Shown here piece by piece: positions 11,324-23,524 of a stretch of DNA of 64,000 nt (positions are counted from its first letter, which is position 1; each line of letters begins with the position of its first letter). The stretch comes from Portulaca oleracea (taxonomy: Eukaryota > Streptophyta > Magnoliopsida > Caryophyllales > Portulacaceae), in contig CM055877.1 of NCBI GenBank assembly GCA_029582165.1, positions 33,568,249-33,632,248 of the forward strand, written 5' to 3'. Both the position numbers and the translations under genes were made by a program. The notes beneath the pieces were generated by a model. It was not told the origin of the DNA. It worked only from the letters and a program-made list of their open reading frames with translations, and did not search any database.

Positions 11324-12480
11324 CTTACTTGAAGAGAGTAAAAATTGAAAGATCGGTCTTTTAAATATTTGAGTAGAAAGGATAATTTAATTCTTTTAAA
11401 TTTTATTATTTAGTAGGCATTTTTGCATACGGGCCTACTTTTCGATAATTTTTAAATCGAAAAGAACCAAAAGGTACCGTTTAAGTTTCTAACCATAATT
11501 TCTCTTTCGGGTAAAGTGCGTTTATGACTTTGAGTAAATGAATTCCACATTTCAGGAAAGTCATAACCCTTTCCCACTCATGAATTACTCCAAAAATTTA
11601 GGGATTATTAATTTACATTTTCCATTAAATTTTGTGAGAAACACACGACCCGTATTACTATGAACTCGATAGAATTTACAGCCCATGCGAGACATGAGCA
11701 TAGAAGCCTTTAGGCAACTTACCCTAAACGTCGAACCTAGAACCATGGTTAGGATGGTAACACTCATTTGTATGCTATGCGCATTTCCTTTTTTTTTCAA
11801 AAAAAAATCAATAAATAACGTGCTAATTGTACGTTTCATTGTAACTAGTTGGTCCATATTTGCATTTCCCTCAAATAGTACTGTAGTTTGGATAATAGTC
11901 AAATAAAATTAAAGTAGACCCAAAAGGTATCTCTTAGGCCCAAGTCAGAGAGGTTTGACTAAGTTTGAGATTCAAGTTTGAATTTACTCAACCCTAAGTA
12001 ATGTTTGACCCCTAAGGCATCTCCCCGGTCGTTAACTAAACCTGAGTCCATTAGGATTTTAATGTTGATTCGATTTTATGATGACTTGATGGATACCTCC
12101 CCTCTTCATGTACATAGCATCATTCTAGATTAAGAGTCCTCAAGTAAGGCCATCAGTAGGCAAGCCCAACCAAAAAAAAAAAAGGGGTTCTTTCATCATA
12201 TAGGCATTATTTGCATTAGGTTGTCTCATATAGGTCACTAGGCATTTGGGTAGGTATATCTCAAGGTTAATTTTTGAGGTTTATCGTTTCGATACAGGCA
12301 AAATAGGACATAAAATGTCAAGAGTCAAATCTTGGGCTAGAATCAGATCATGGAGACTTCAAGCTTTTCACCAACTCCGACAACTCTTCCCGATACTCAC
12401 TAATTGAATGTGACACCATGTCCATCATATTCCTACTTTTCACCTTTTGTCAGATCCAAGGTTAACTAAGAGAAGAGGGG
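11324..12480 (+). other. B leader, no gene seen
   Basis: AT-rich sequence without a coding frame or match I can recognise. An open frame at 11685-11906 is short and has no family features. Confidence 0.5.
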
Positions 12481-13925
12481 TTAACTCCAAGAACTCACTT
12501 GGGGTTAGGCAAAAGGAGAGGCTAATCAAATCAAACAAATAAAATGAAGAAGGGATTACAAACTTGAACACCCACAAGTTGGGCAAAAGGAGAGGTAAAT
12601 GAAGAAGAGATCGCAAACTACACTAGAGGTGAAGATGGCATGACTCGTACATAGAACTCCTAACGTTGTATTTTTCAAATTTTAGGTGTGCGGCCCATTA
12701 TATTTCAGAGTCAGTTGGGATATATATCAAGTAGATTTTAATGTATTCATCTTACTTGCATTCAATAAAGATGAAACCTTTTATGATTATGACTCTTGTC
12801 TTCCCCGACCCTTCATTTGCTTCTAAACTGTTAAGGAAAGAATCTTGTGCTTGCATTCCTGATTTAAATTGAAGAGCTCACTCACCCGTGTGACCATCCA
12901 AGTCTGACATATCCATTTGCTCACACATTTCATTCTATCTCACATCCCGATCACACCTTCACTCTATGTTTTTTTCTTTTGTGTCCTACCCTGAGTCCAA
13001 GGTTAACGGAGAGAAGAGAGGCTAACTTCCCCGCCAAAGCGAAGTTAGGAAAAAGGGGAGACAAATTTCATTAAAAAAAACAACAAAATACGAGGCCGAC
13101 ATGAACACCTACATGTTGGGTAAAAGGAGAGGTAAATGAGAAAAAATTAAGAGGAGAGAAGCTAACCTGAACATTCATCCAACATGTTAGGCAAAATGAG
13201 AGAATTCAAACGAACAAGACCAATCGTCTTTAAAAGTGAATCTCACTATCAAATAAATCATGCAGCTCAGAAAGACATGCCTAGGATAGGAAGCTTCCAC
13301 CCCTTAAAACTGACATCATCACCACCTTCATTTTCGCCTAGCCGCTTTACCTACATTATTACCTTCTCACACAATCTTCTTAGCCACCATCACGAACTCG
13401 GTCATTCATTTTATGAGGATCTCATCCTTAAACCCACCTAAGCCAAATAATGTGTTGCGGGTAACATTCATTGATAGGAGAAGTATAAGCTGAAGGTCCG
13501 TAGTTCCAAAAAAAATCCAAAAAAAAAAAGAAAAAAGAGAAGAAGAAAAAAATCAATAAACAAAGAACAAGCAAAAAAAAAAAAATTAAAGAAACAAGAA
13601 GAAGAGGCATAAGAGGCAATTGTTGGTCTACATTAGCCACCCGCACACATCTCAAAACCTTCCCCTCAAACTTTTATACCTATCCTTCCCATCAACCTTC
13701 CTACCTATCTAAAGGTCCTTCTTGAGGCATCAATCCTTTAAAGTTGCACCAATTGAATTACTACTGGCCTGATTCCTCATTGGATATGTACGAGAACCTC
13801 TTTGAGGCCCGGCCGCTGCAATTCACTTTAAAATAAATTCGTCATTAAAGCATTTAGTCTTTGAGAAAGAGAATAAAGAGTGGCTAGCCCGAAAACCTCA
13901 CCAAGCGGGTTAGGAAAAAGGCGAG
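12480..13925 (+). repeat. Six hairpin plus purine-tract modules in B interior
   Basis: Each module is a stem-loop followed at once by GGCAAAAGGAGAG or a close variant. Stems (5' arm/3' arm): 12482-12491/12498-12507 (TAACTCCAAG/CTTGGGGTTA, one wobble); 12561-12566/12575-12580 (AACTTG/CAAGTT); 13022-13029/13041-13048 (CTAACTTC/GAAGTTAG); 13097-13103/13112-13118 (CGACATG/CATGTTG); 13162-13166/13186-13190 (CTAAC/GTTAG); 13884-13891/13906-13913 (CTAGCCCG/CGGGTTAG). Stem sequence changes but pairing is kept. The purine runs resemble polypurine tracts. The same module type lies in the 3' regions of A-left and A-right. Confidence 0.65.
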
Positions 13926-15580
13926 GAAACCTTGGTCTTTAAGGACAATGAAAAAGTCGTTTCACCAAGCTCATCACTTTTCCCATCCTTCATACCCAAA
14001 CTTATCAAATTGCAAATCTTCCATAACCCTTTGACCATTTCTTCCTTTATGAGATAAACCCATGAGACATGGTCCTCCATCCATAGACCATCTCGTCTAC
14101 CTCCATCAGTTCGAACCTCTATCCATCGAACTACTCGTCCTTTCATATGATGACTACTCTTGCCAAACCATTCATTGCCTCGTCTTGCCCACCATTGGGG
14201 TCTAACTACTCACAAAACATATTTTCTATACCACCATTCTTATCTTTTCCGTAATCCATCCTCCATTGTTCCTTACCCTATGAGCTCTTCTTATTTGGTC
14301 ATTAGTGCATGTATGAATTTCGTCAGTTATTCCTTGCTTTCAGAACACCTGAGTGAGGGATAACTGCTTTAGCAGAACAAGAAGCTACTTGCATCAAAAT
14401 AAGGGTTACTTGAAGACAACACCCACCTTGGTCCATCATTCTGACTTGCATGAAGATACTTATTTGTTCACTAGTACTGGGGGCTTGGTATGCTTACATG
14501 TTCCTACCCAAATAAAAAGAACCAAGAATTATATAATAAAGGAAATGGAAATCAAGATGGTTTGCTACTTAATCCTTCTTAGTGCTTTCGGTTCCTAACC
14601 ATGACATCGAGGCTGAGCATCCTAACCATCCCATCGTGCAACTTAAGAAGGTCAAGTCTTCCATTGATATCATTTTTTGCGGCATTACAACTAGGGGCTT
14701 ACTCATCACTCAATATTTACATCATGGCAACTTACGAAGCAGTTCGACAAGATAACTCATCATTTTCACTAATTTTTCCTTGTCCTGAAACACATTTCAA
14801 AATCACCCTTGACATTCAGAGTCTTTATTTACTTTTCCTTATTCCTTTTTTTTTCTCGGGAAAGTGGGAGCTGTTCATATTGCATGCATGCACAAAATCA
14901 ATGTCCATTTTTTCTTAGTTCATGTGCATTCTTTTTAAGGTCCTAGGAGCTTATATTTTTTCATTTTAAGTCACGTTAGTTTTCATTTCGAGTCACATTT
15001 TTTTTTCTTTTTCACTCTGAGTTATATTAATTTTTTTTCCTTCTTGAGTAAAAAAAAAACAAGAGTCACATGCATCGCATAAACAATAAAATTAAATAAT
15101 AATAAAAAGAGTCACATTATGCATTATAATGTGAATATCTGCATATAGCATTCTCTCATCAGGGTCACTAACAGGTGTGCATTAGGCTACATTAAGAAGT
15201 CAAGCACATGAAACTCAAAGTCGTACATGAGTACATAACTGGATCATAAGTCTCGAGTATATGCATTACACATAGAATAGCATACCAATTGCATGCATGT
15301 CATCATCGTGGTCGTCGCCGGGGGGCTGACAATTACCCACTCAACAACCTTCATTGGCATGAGGAATTAGCTTATGAGAAAGTTTGGAAGACCCGACAAC
15401 AACAAGGTCGTCGCCAGCAGATAGACACTGGGGGCTATGTGAGACGAAGCCCAAATATTATCAAAGGATTAAGCTCGAAATCCCGACGAGAAAAATTAGA
15501 ATGATGAGCACCTAAAAACACTTTGGGTCTCTGAAATTTTGATTACATTCCTAAGGATTAAAAATCACCAGAATGTCGTC
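13926..15580 (+). other. B interior, no gene seen
   Basis: AT-rich, with T-rich runs near 14840-15060. Open frames at 14160-14363, 14353-14598, 14601-14918 and 15289-15504 are short, unrelated to any family I know and lack coding character. I see no gene here. Confidence 0.45.
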
Positions 15581-15584
15581 ATCA

Positions 15585-15930
15585 AGAACGACAACAGATA
15601 TCGCATCTACGTCATCATCAATAAAGAATATCGCATTCACTCGGATAACTGATATCGCATCTACGTTGTCTCCAGCAAAGGATATTATCATAACCACTCT
15701 CATTATAATCTCCACACCAAAACTCTCTTAAATTATCCTACCAATACTCTCTTAAGTTATCCTACCAAAACTCTCATTATAGTCTCCAGCAAAGGACTAT
15801 CACCATTATCCTACCAAAACTCTCTTAAATTCTTTCCACTACATCCATTCCTATCCCCTAATATTATCATAACCACTCTCATTATAATCTCCACACCACT
15901 CATACACTATTCTCTAAAAGCATCCATATC
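15585..15930 (+). repeat. Cluster of short imperfect direct repeats
   Basis: GATATCGCATCTACGT-type units recur at about 15598-15675. A unit with TTATCATAACCACTCTCATT occurs near 15684 and 15862. TATCCTACCAAAACTCTC-type units recur about four times between 15730 and 15830. No coding frame. Likely a small tandem expansion in the B interior. Confidence 0.6.
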
Positions 15931-15949
15931 TTCATCATTCCATCAGAGG

Positions 15950-16961
15950 TCAAAACCGAGGCTAGGTCAAGGAACTCGATCGTCGCATTCGACCAACCCA
16001 TATCAAACGAGGTTCGCTTTTGTTATTTTCATTGTTGTATTAATCATGTAATCCATTCTTTAATTCCTTTATTTGTACATAATTTGTAAAAAGTAAACAT
16101 CATTGTTTTAATCTTGCATGTTTTGAATAATGAATTCGCGAAATTAACCAAACTTCTCCCCGCTCTCTTTCTTTTCAACGTCGATTTTAGTAGAGTCTGT
16201 TTTCTAATAGGCGAATTCGAGAGTTCTTACAACTCTCGAATTCGTAACCTTACCCCCGAATCTAGAAATCGGGTTCGTAGACCAAAGCCACTTTTTATTA
16301 CTTTTACGATTTGTCGATTTCCTTAAATCGGCTAGCGACTCTTTAACATTTTATGAATCCGTTTAATTATTTAAAATGCTCGTTTCTGCATAAAATAATT
16401 TAAGAAAATGACCTAATTCATGCCCTTCATCCATTCTAGGTTGGGCCCGTAGAGAAACGGGCTAGAAATTAATTAAACCCAGGCGGGTTATATTGATTTC
16501 AACCCACTTTCTCTCTGGGCCAAGAGGCAAGAGGCCCAGCCCATGATCCATTAAAACCCAGGCAAGTTTTAGTGGGTTCTGGTGACTCACTTATTACTCT
16601 TTGGGCCTAAAATTGATTCTTGGGCCGTGATTAAATCATTATTAAAATATTTTGTGCAATTTCGAATAATTTAAATAATAAAAAACAGATTTGTAAATAA
16701 ATAAAGTTTCACAGCCCCGAAAACGATTTTCGAAAATAAAAATATCCTTATTTAAGGATTAAGCAACCTTAGTCGGCTCCCGATCGTTGTAGACACCGGA
16801 ATTTGTACCGGTAAAATCCCGACTCATCCGAAAATACGCAAGTCAGATGGGCTAAGTAAACGGGTCATTGGGCCCAAAAGATCAATAAACCGAGCCGAAG
16901 AGAAATAAACACATGCCGCAAATAATTATTAAAACCCACTCGGGTTATAACTTCAATTTAC
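15950..16961 (+). repeat. Degenerate Tat-type LTR pieces
   Basis: The GAATTCGTAACCTTACCCC stretch (16218-16255) matches the R-U5 part of B's LTR, and GCGACTCT near 16335 matches its end. At about 16795 a second LTR-like start, TGTAGACACCGGAATTTG, appears and is cut at 16961 by element C. These are remnants of related elements. No gene is present. Confidence 0.5.
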
Positions 16962-17189
16962 AGGCTTTTGACTTGTTTCGTAGCTTAATTTAATAACTTT
17001 TAATGCGTTTTTGGTAATTTTGTAGATTTCGGAGTTTTTACTCAAAACGTGGTAAAAAGGGCCATTTTGCACCTATTTTGGGAATCCCGAGATTTCTCGA
17101 GTTTTGGTCGAGTCGAAGACGAAGGAAATGGAAAGGCCGGACATGTAAAGAAGCTCAAAAGGGAGTAAACTTGCTGAAGTTCATCGAAG

Positions 17190-17670
17190 CGTAGCCCCCG
17201 CCACGCCCATGGTAGCAGACGCTACCCCTCCCATCGTCCCTTGGCTGTTGAACACTCCAAGGCGTAGCCCCCGTTACCACTTTCGTAGCGGGCGCTACAT
17301 CCAAAAGCCCTTTTGAAGCCGAGATAGACCGTGGCCACGGTCAAGTTGACCGCAACCACGGCGGGATCACGCTACGCCCAGAAGAAGTGGGAGCCGAGCA
17401 AGACTGTGGCCACGGTCAAGTCGACCGCAGCCACGGTGGGTTCATGACTTGTCCAAGGGAAGAAGTATCTGAGCAAGACCGAGGCCATGGTCTTGGGAGA
17501 CCATAGCCACGACGGTGCGGAGGAGCGAAAACTTGTCTGCCCTAAATCCCCAAACCGTGCCCACGGTCCAGGAACACCGTGCCCACGGTGTTGTGAAGAG
17601 AAGAGAGCACTTGCCTTCACTACGCAAGACCGTGGCCACGGTCTCATAAACCGTGCCCACGGTCCCCTGC
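17190..17670 (+). promoter_or_regulatory. Palindromic motif array in U3 of C 5' LTR
   Basis: About ten copies of ACCGTGGCCACGGT and variants (ACCGTGCCCACGGT, ACCGCAGCCACGGT) lie at 17328-17660. Upstream is a second motif, GTAGCGGGCGCTAC (17285-17298), with relatives at about 17190-17235. The TATA box follows 60 bp downstream. The array is GC-rich within an AT-rich LTR. Confidence 0.8.
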
Positions 17671-17726
17671 AAATGTGATTTTCTTGTTGAGTAAAGTGAC
17701 GAGTTTTGAGTAAAAAAACTTGGCTT

Positions 17727-17736
17727 TTATATATTA
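17727..17736 (+). promoter_or_regulatory. TATA box, C 5' LTR
   Basis: TTATATATTA lies just downstream of the palindromic array and is kept in the 3' LTR at 28651-28660. Confidence 0.6.
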
Positions 17737-18733
17737 CTTTTAGGTCTTTTAGCTGAAGATCATCTATTATCATATCTTAGCACATACTTTATCATACTTT
17801 TATCACATTTAAGCTTTCAATTAGAGTGATTAGTGAAAGTTTTACTTGGATTATTGTTCTTGCACTGGATTTTATTGGATTATCATTGAAGTTTTGACGA
17901 CTTTTCTTATTATTGGAGCATTGGAGTTTTATTATTCTGGAGCATTTTCCTTTGGCATCAAACCAATGAGCATTTCTTAACTCTTTCTCTCTTTAGTTCA
18001 TTATTTACTTGTTAATCTCTGTTTTTGTTATTAAAATTGCTTGGTGTTTGTTGATTATTGTTTATTGTTGATTTGAATATCCTTTTAAGTATGAATGAAG
18101 TTATTAATGTTATTAACATGTTAGATAGGATGTTTAGAGGCTGGAACCCTAATGGGTTTGGGAGAAACTAAGGATGTGAATGGTATATTTGGTTTAGGTT
18201 AGCAATTTTAGGGGTAATTTGTAGTGGAATCAACTTCCCACTCCTTTTCTTCCCTCGAGTAGGATGAATTTGGGGTGCGAAAGAACCCGAATATATCCAA
18301 CACTTAAGTTGGATGGTTGGAATTGGGATAGTTAGTATTCTATTCACGAAAGTGAATAGAAGCTAACTAGAGAATCCTGTTTCTTTAACCCTCCGGCTCT
18401 AACGATGGACTTTGGGGAAGTTAATCCGGATTATCCTTGAAAAGGGAAATTCGGCGGTTTTATCTTAACGGGATTGTCATTTGATTATACTATTTTGTTG
18501 CTTCCTAATTGCGAAACCTTCGTCCTAATTGCCGTTTGAATCCCGAAATCTCCCGACACCCATTGTTTCCCTTTTTGACCGAACCATAGTTGTGTTTGTG
18601 CTGTTTTTACCCTAAGCCTCTCATTATCTCATGATCGTAAACCCTACCTAGAGTCAAGTAGTCATAGCTAAGGCCCCTCTCTCGCTGAGAAAGAACGATA
18701 AAAACCGAGGTCTACAAACCACGTTACACAAAA

Positions 18734-18751
18734 TGGCGCCGTTGCTGGGGA
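18734..18751 (+). other. Primer-binding site of C
   Basis: TGGCGCCGTTGCTGGGGA, 3 bp after the LTR, is complementary to the 3' end of plant tRNA-Asp with one mismatch. It is typical of Athila elements. Confidence 0.85.
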
Positions 18752-18869
18752 GCAAGCACACCTAGCTTAGCTCTTTGTCTTTAGGTTGTTTAAGATCATT
18801 TCACTTGCTAGAGATTTTAGTTATCCTTGGTTATTGGAAATTTGATTCTTCTGTTTGTTCCTTTTGTGC

Positions 18870-20740
18870 ATGCGGACTCGATCTCGACGAGGACAAACTC
18901 CTATAACTCCACCGAATCCGAACCCGGAGAGCATTATTCGCCAAGCTAACGCCAGCTGGAGACGAAGAAGACAACAAAGGGAGCGAGAGACGATCGAAAT
19001 TCCAATGTCTGATGGAGAGCAAGATCCACCCCGTACCTTAGCATCATATTCCTTACCATCGTCGGGTATGGGAGGCGATCCCCTTATATTACCTGCATTG
19101 CCACCAAACGCATCGTTCGAGTTCAAGCCATATTTGTTGGAGATATTTGAGAATACTCCGTACCATGGAGGAGAGAATGAAAATCCTAATGACCACATCA
19201 ACAAGTTCGAGCAACGCATCAGTTTCTTACAAATGAATGGAGTCTCCGCCGAATACATGAAGCTGAAGTTTTTCCCTCTCACTTTGAAGGGGAAAGCACT
19301 ATTATGGCTCAACACGTGTCCTCCCGGAACCTATTCTACATGGGATGCCCTTAGCCGCGACTTTCTTCAAAGGTTTTTCCCCAATGGGTAGACGTGTCGG
19401 TTGAGGCAAGCCATCATGAGCTTCAAGCAAGAGTCCGAAGAGTCGTTATTCGAAGCATAGGGGAGATTCAAGGGTCTCCAACGGAGGTGTCCACACCACA
19501 ATCTTGAGGATTGGCTATTATTGCATCATTTTTATTCCGGACTGAGTAGCTCTTTGTGAGAATCCATCGATCATGCCTCGGAGGGCATGTTCCTCCAGAA
19601 GACGCTGGAGGAAGCAAACGTGTTTCTTCACGAGTTATCTCAAAACTCTCCTCATTGGGGACGCGGCCGTAGTCTAAGAGATAGTCCTTCTCTAGAAAGC
19701 AATCCTACTATTAAATTTCTCATGAATGTCGTTCTTGAGATGCAACAAAAGTTGGCTTTGGAAGAGACCATGAGGCAAGTAAAGGCAGCTCAAGAAGTAC
19801 CTATGCTTATTCCGGATGCCCAAGTTCTTGTATGTGATTTTTGTGGAGGGCCACATTCTTTGAAGCGGTGTGAAGAGTATCAAGAAGAGCAAGTCCAAGC
19901 TATATATCCCAACAATAATCTCTCCTATACCAATCAAAACCCCGTTCGTCCTCGTGGGAATTATGCCTACAACCAACAAGCTCCACTAACCCAAAACTCA
20001 CCCCTCGGTTTCCCAAATCAAAATCGTCGCCAATACCACCAAAACCCTCACCAAGGTCAACCTTCCCAAACACCCAAACCACCACAACAAGAAACCATTG
20101 AGCAAACCCTTCAAAAGATGGCCCTATCTCAAGAAAAGATAGCCCTATCTCAAGAAAAGATGACCTTAGCTCGAGAAAGAAATCAAGCACACATCAAGAA
20201 CCTCGAGTTACTATTGGCTCAAATGGCATAACAATCTCAACCCATCCAATCTTTGCCTAGCGAACCCCAACAAAATCCGAAAGGACAACTTAATGCTATT
20301 ACATTAAGGAGTGGTAGGGAGATTAATGGCCCTAGGATGGTGGAAGAGGATGTTTTGGGTGACAAAGAGGGTGATGTGGTAGATGTCACGGAGGAAGATT
20401 TGATAGAGGAGCGGGAGAGTGAGTTAGTCTTGGGTGAGGGAGATGATGGAGTGCATGTGGAGGAGTTGGAAGAATCTAGTAAAGAAAGAGAAGAGATGGA
20501 GAAGATAAGGAAAGGGAAAGGAAAGATGGTGGAAGAAGAGCCGATCCAAACCAACCATTGAGAAGCCAAAGCTACCTCCGGTCCCTTTTCCCGAGCGGCT
20601 AGCAAAGCCCAAGTCCGATGCGAAGTTTTCAAAGTTCATTGAGATGCTAAAAAAGCTTTAAGTGAACATTCCATTTCTTGATGCTATTTCCGAAGTCCCA
20701 TCTTTCAAGAAGCATTTGAAGGAGCTTCTCACAAGGAAAA
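18870..20740 (+). pseudogene. Gag of element C
   Basis: The likely start is MRTRSRRGQTP at 18870, where Athila Gags usually begin. The capsid-like part has YHGGENENPNDHINKFEQRI and LKGKALLWLN. In-frame stops occur at about 19389 (TAG), 19458 (TAG) and 19557 (TGA). A zinc knuckle CDFCGGPHSLKRC lies near 19840, followed by a Gln/Asn/Pro-rich segment and a repeated LSQEKIALSQEKM helix, then TAA at 20229. After a frameshift comes LNAITLRSGREINGP and an acidic stretch, then PPVPFPERLAK. The frame ends near 20740 at KHLKELLTRKS. Confidence 0.85.
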
Positions 20741-21697
20741 GCATTTGAAGCATTTGACCAGATGTTGGAACGGTTGGCGGGTCACTCGTATTTTTGCTTT
20801 TTGGATGGGTACTCGGGCTTCTTTCAAATTCCAATCTACCCCTCCTATCAAGAGAAAACTAGTTTCACTTGCCCGTATGGTACTTTTGCTTATCGTCGCA
20901 TGCCTTTTGGGTTATGTAATGCACCGGGGAAATTTCAACGTTGCATGATGGCTATCTTTAGTGATTTCATTGAAAAATGCATGGAAGTCTTTATGGATGA
21001 TTTTTCTGTCTATGGTAATACCTTTGATGATTGTTTGCTGAATTTGGAGAAAGTTTTAACCCATTGTGAGGAAGTTGACTTAGTGTTGAATTGGGAGAAA
21101 TGCCACTTCATGGTGGAAGAAGGTATTGTGTTTGGTCATTTAATTTCTTCTAAGGGCATCGAAGTGGACAACGCTAAAGTTGAGGTTATAGAGCGCCTAC
21201 CACCCCCAGTTTCTGTTAAGGAGGTGTGTTGCTTCCTTGGCCATGCCGGCTTTTATTGCCGGTTCGTCAAGGATTTTTCAAAAATCGCTCGACCTTTAAC
21301 TGATCTCTTGTGCAAGGATGCCCCATTCTCTTTTACTAATGAATGCCTTGAGTCATTTTATAGGTTAAAGCAAGCCTTGATTTCCGCTCCAGTAGTTCAA
21401 CCTCCGGATTGGACACTACCCTTTGAACTCATGGCCGATGCAAGCGATTTCGCTGTGGGAGCGTGTTTGGCTCAAACAATAGAGAAGAAGCCAAGAGTCA
21501 TCTACTATGCAAGCCATGCGCTTGATAGTGCACAAAAGAATTACACGACCACGAAGAAGGAGCTTTTAGCAATCATCTTTGCTCTCAACAAATTCCGACA
21601 ATACCTTATGTTCTCCAAGGTGGTGGTTTACACGAATCATGCCGCGATTAAATATTTGATGGGAAAGAAAGAAACGAAGCCGAGGCTTATACGGTAG
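20741..21697 (+). pseudogene. Reverse transcriptase and RNase H of C (N-terminus deleted)
   Basis: The frame opens abruptly at FDQMLERLAGHSYFCFLDGYSGF, so protease and RT fingers have been removed and Gag is joined directly to the RT palm. Seen: YRRMPFGLCNAPGKFQRCM, the catalytic FMDDFSVYG, the thumb, then RNase H with LMADASDFAVGACL (Asp), YTTTKKELLAIIFALNKF (Glu) and VVYTNHAAIKYL, where Asn replaces the usual Asp. A TAG at 21695 stands where a conserved Trp codon would be. Confidence 0.88.
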
Positions 21698-23143
21698 GTC
21701 TTGCTTATGCAAGAGTTTGATTTGGAAATTCGCGACAAGGCTGGCACGAAGAATGTAGTAGCCAATCACCTATCAAGGATTCTTGTTGATTTGGAGGATA
21801 TCCAACCGATTGTAGATTCATTCCCGGATGAGCGACTCATGGCTATCAAGCACTCTCACCCGTGGTATGCCGACATCATAAACTACTTGTCTAGTGAGGT
21901 GATTCCTCCAAATCTGAACCCTCATCAAAAGAAGAAGTTCTTTCACGACATGAAACATTTCTTTTGGGACGATCCATTCCTATTCCGGTTGTGCAACGAT
22001 GGGATATTTAGACGATGTCTACCCGAGAGCGAGGTGAAATCTGTTTTGACACATTGTCATGAATTCCCGGTTGGACGTCACGGTGGCTCTCAAAAGACGG
22101 CGACAAGAGTTTTATAAGCCGCTATTGGTGGCCGACTCTCTTTCGCGATGCCCATCTTCATGTCAAGCAATGCGACAAATGCCAAAGGTCCGGAAATATT
22201 TCCCGGAAGAATGAAGCACCATTGAACTTCAACCTTGAGGTAGAGGTTTTCGATGTATGGGGGTTAGATTTCATGGGTCCCTTTCCGTCATCACGAGGTT
22301 TTCAATACATCTTAGTGGCGGTAGTCTATGTTTCGAAATGGGTCGAAGCTATCCCATGCGTGAAGTGCGATGGCAAGTCTGTATCAAGATTCTTGAAGAT
22401 TTTATTCCCAATATTTGGCATTCCAAGGGTTATCATTAGTGACAACGGATCCCACTTCATCGAGAAGAAGTTTGAGTCCCTCCTAGCAAAGTATGGTATC
22501 AATCATAAGAAGGGACTCCCCTATCATCCTCAAACGCAAGGGCAAGTAGAGATCTCAAATCGTGCTATCAAGGAGATTTTAGAGAAGACGGTCAGCCCTT
22601 CACAGAAGGATTGGGCGGAGATATTAGATGAAGTCTTGTCGGCATATCGCACCGCTTTCAAAACACCGATTGGGACTACTCCGTATCGTCTTGTCTACGG
22701 GAAAGCATGTCCTTTTCCCATAGAACTTGAGCACAAAACGATGTGGGCGATCAAGAAATTGAATTTCGATCTCAAGGCGGCCATAGCAAGTCGTTTATTT
22801 CGATTAGAAGAGCTTGAGGAGCTGCGAAGTCATGCTTATGAAAATAATATGATCTACAAAGAAAGAACGAAAGCATGGCATGATAGAAGGTTGAACCGTC
22901 GTGAGTTTGTGGTGGGTGATAGGGTTCTTATCTTCAACTCAAGGCTCAAACTATTCTCCGGGAAGCTGAGGTCAAGGTGGTCCGGGCCCTTTGAAATAGT
23001 GAGGATTCTTCCCGCCGGGGTGGTTGAACTTAAGAATGCATAGGGGAATTGTTTCAAGGTGAACTCATCAAAGCTTAAGCCATACTTCATGGGCGAGGAG
23101 TACGCGGGGACCGTTGTGGTGTACCTCGCCAACTTTGAAGGTT
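21698..23143 (+). pseudogene. Integrase of C
   Basis: It starts with the end of RNase H (AGTKNVVANHLSRI), followed by the integrase N-terminal zinc region (CHEFPVGRHGG, then CDKCQ after a frameshift near 22112). The catalytic core shows FDVWGLDFMGPF (Asp), IISDNGSHF (Asp) and QGQVEISNRAIKEIL (Glu). The C-terminal domain ends FEIVRILPAGVVELKNA with TAG at 23041, where homologous codons continue to TGA near 23143. Confidence 0.88.
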
Positions 23144-23269
23144 GAAAGCATCGGAGTAGGTCAATCTAGGACCTAAAACAAGCACCTGGGAGAGTTACAA
23201 GCTACTTCCCCTTCTTTTAGTGTTTTCTTTCATTCTCTTCATTTTATTTCTTTTGTCTTAGCATTTTTT

Positions 23270-23365
23270 TTTATTTTGTTAGAGTTTGAGAAAAAGAAGG
23301 AAAAAAAAGAAGAAAAAAAAGAAGAAAAAAAGAAGAAAAAATTTGAAAAAGTTGAAAAAATCGAG
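23270..23365 (+). repeat. Purine-rich AG/A tract
   Basis: Runs of GAAAAAAAAG and AAGAAG directly after pol. No gene. It may be a simple-sequence expansion, and it separates pol from the internal motif array. Confidence 0.6.
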
Positions 23366-23524
23366 AGTGAAAAGAGGTTCTATGAAGGACGTGATTCAAA
23401 GTGGTTTTGAGTGTTGAAAGGTGTCCTAGAAAGTTGTTAAGTGAGAAAGAAAAGAGAGTGGATAATAAGAGAGTAGAATTTTAGGACTTAACAATTTTTC
23501 CAAGTTTTTGAGTCTTGTAGGTGC

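Larger units (their letters stand above)
16962..18730 (+). repeat. 5' LTR of element C
   Basis: Matches 27964-29655 of the 3' LTR. The first 44 bp of the intact LTR (27920-27963) are missing and replaced by unrelated LTR sequence, so no target duplication can be found. It ends ACGTTACACA. It carries a motif array and a TATA box. Confidence 0.9.

Noticed and set aside
12480..13925. Hairpin modules as attC sites, riboswitches or terminators
   Set aside because: Plant retroelement context, no integron or bacterial gene, and the downstream sequence is purine-rich rather than a T run.
15289..15504. 71-residue open frame in B
   Set aside because: No family features and no partner copy; most likely chance.
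17328..17660. Regularly spaced palindromic repeats as a CRISPR array
   Set aside because: Repeats are 14-16 bases, imperfect and unevenly spaced, the spacers are LTR sequence repeated in the partner LTR, and no cas gene is present. The DNA is plant.
18734..18751. tRNA gene fragment
   Set aside because: Only the 18 bases complementary to a tRNA 3' end, placed after the LTR; it is a primer-binding site.
18821..19315. 164-residue minus-strand open frame
   Set aside because: Shadow of the C gag on the plus strand, which has clear Gag motifs.
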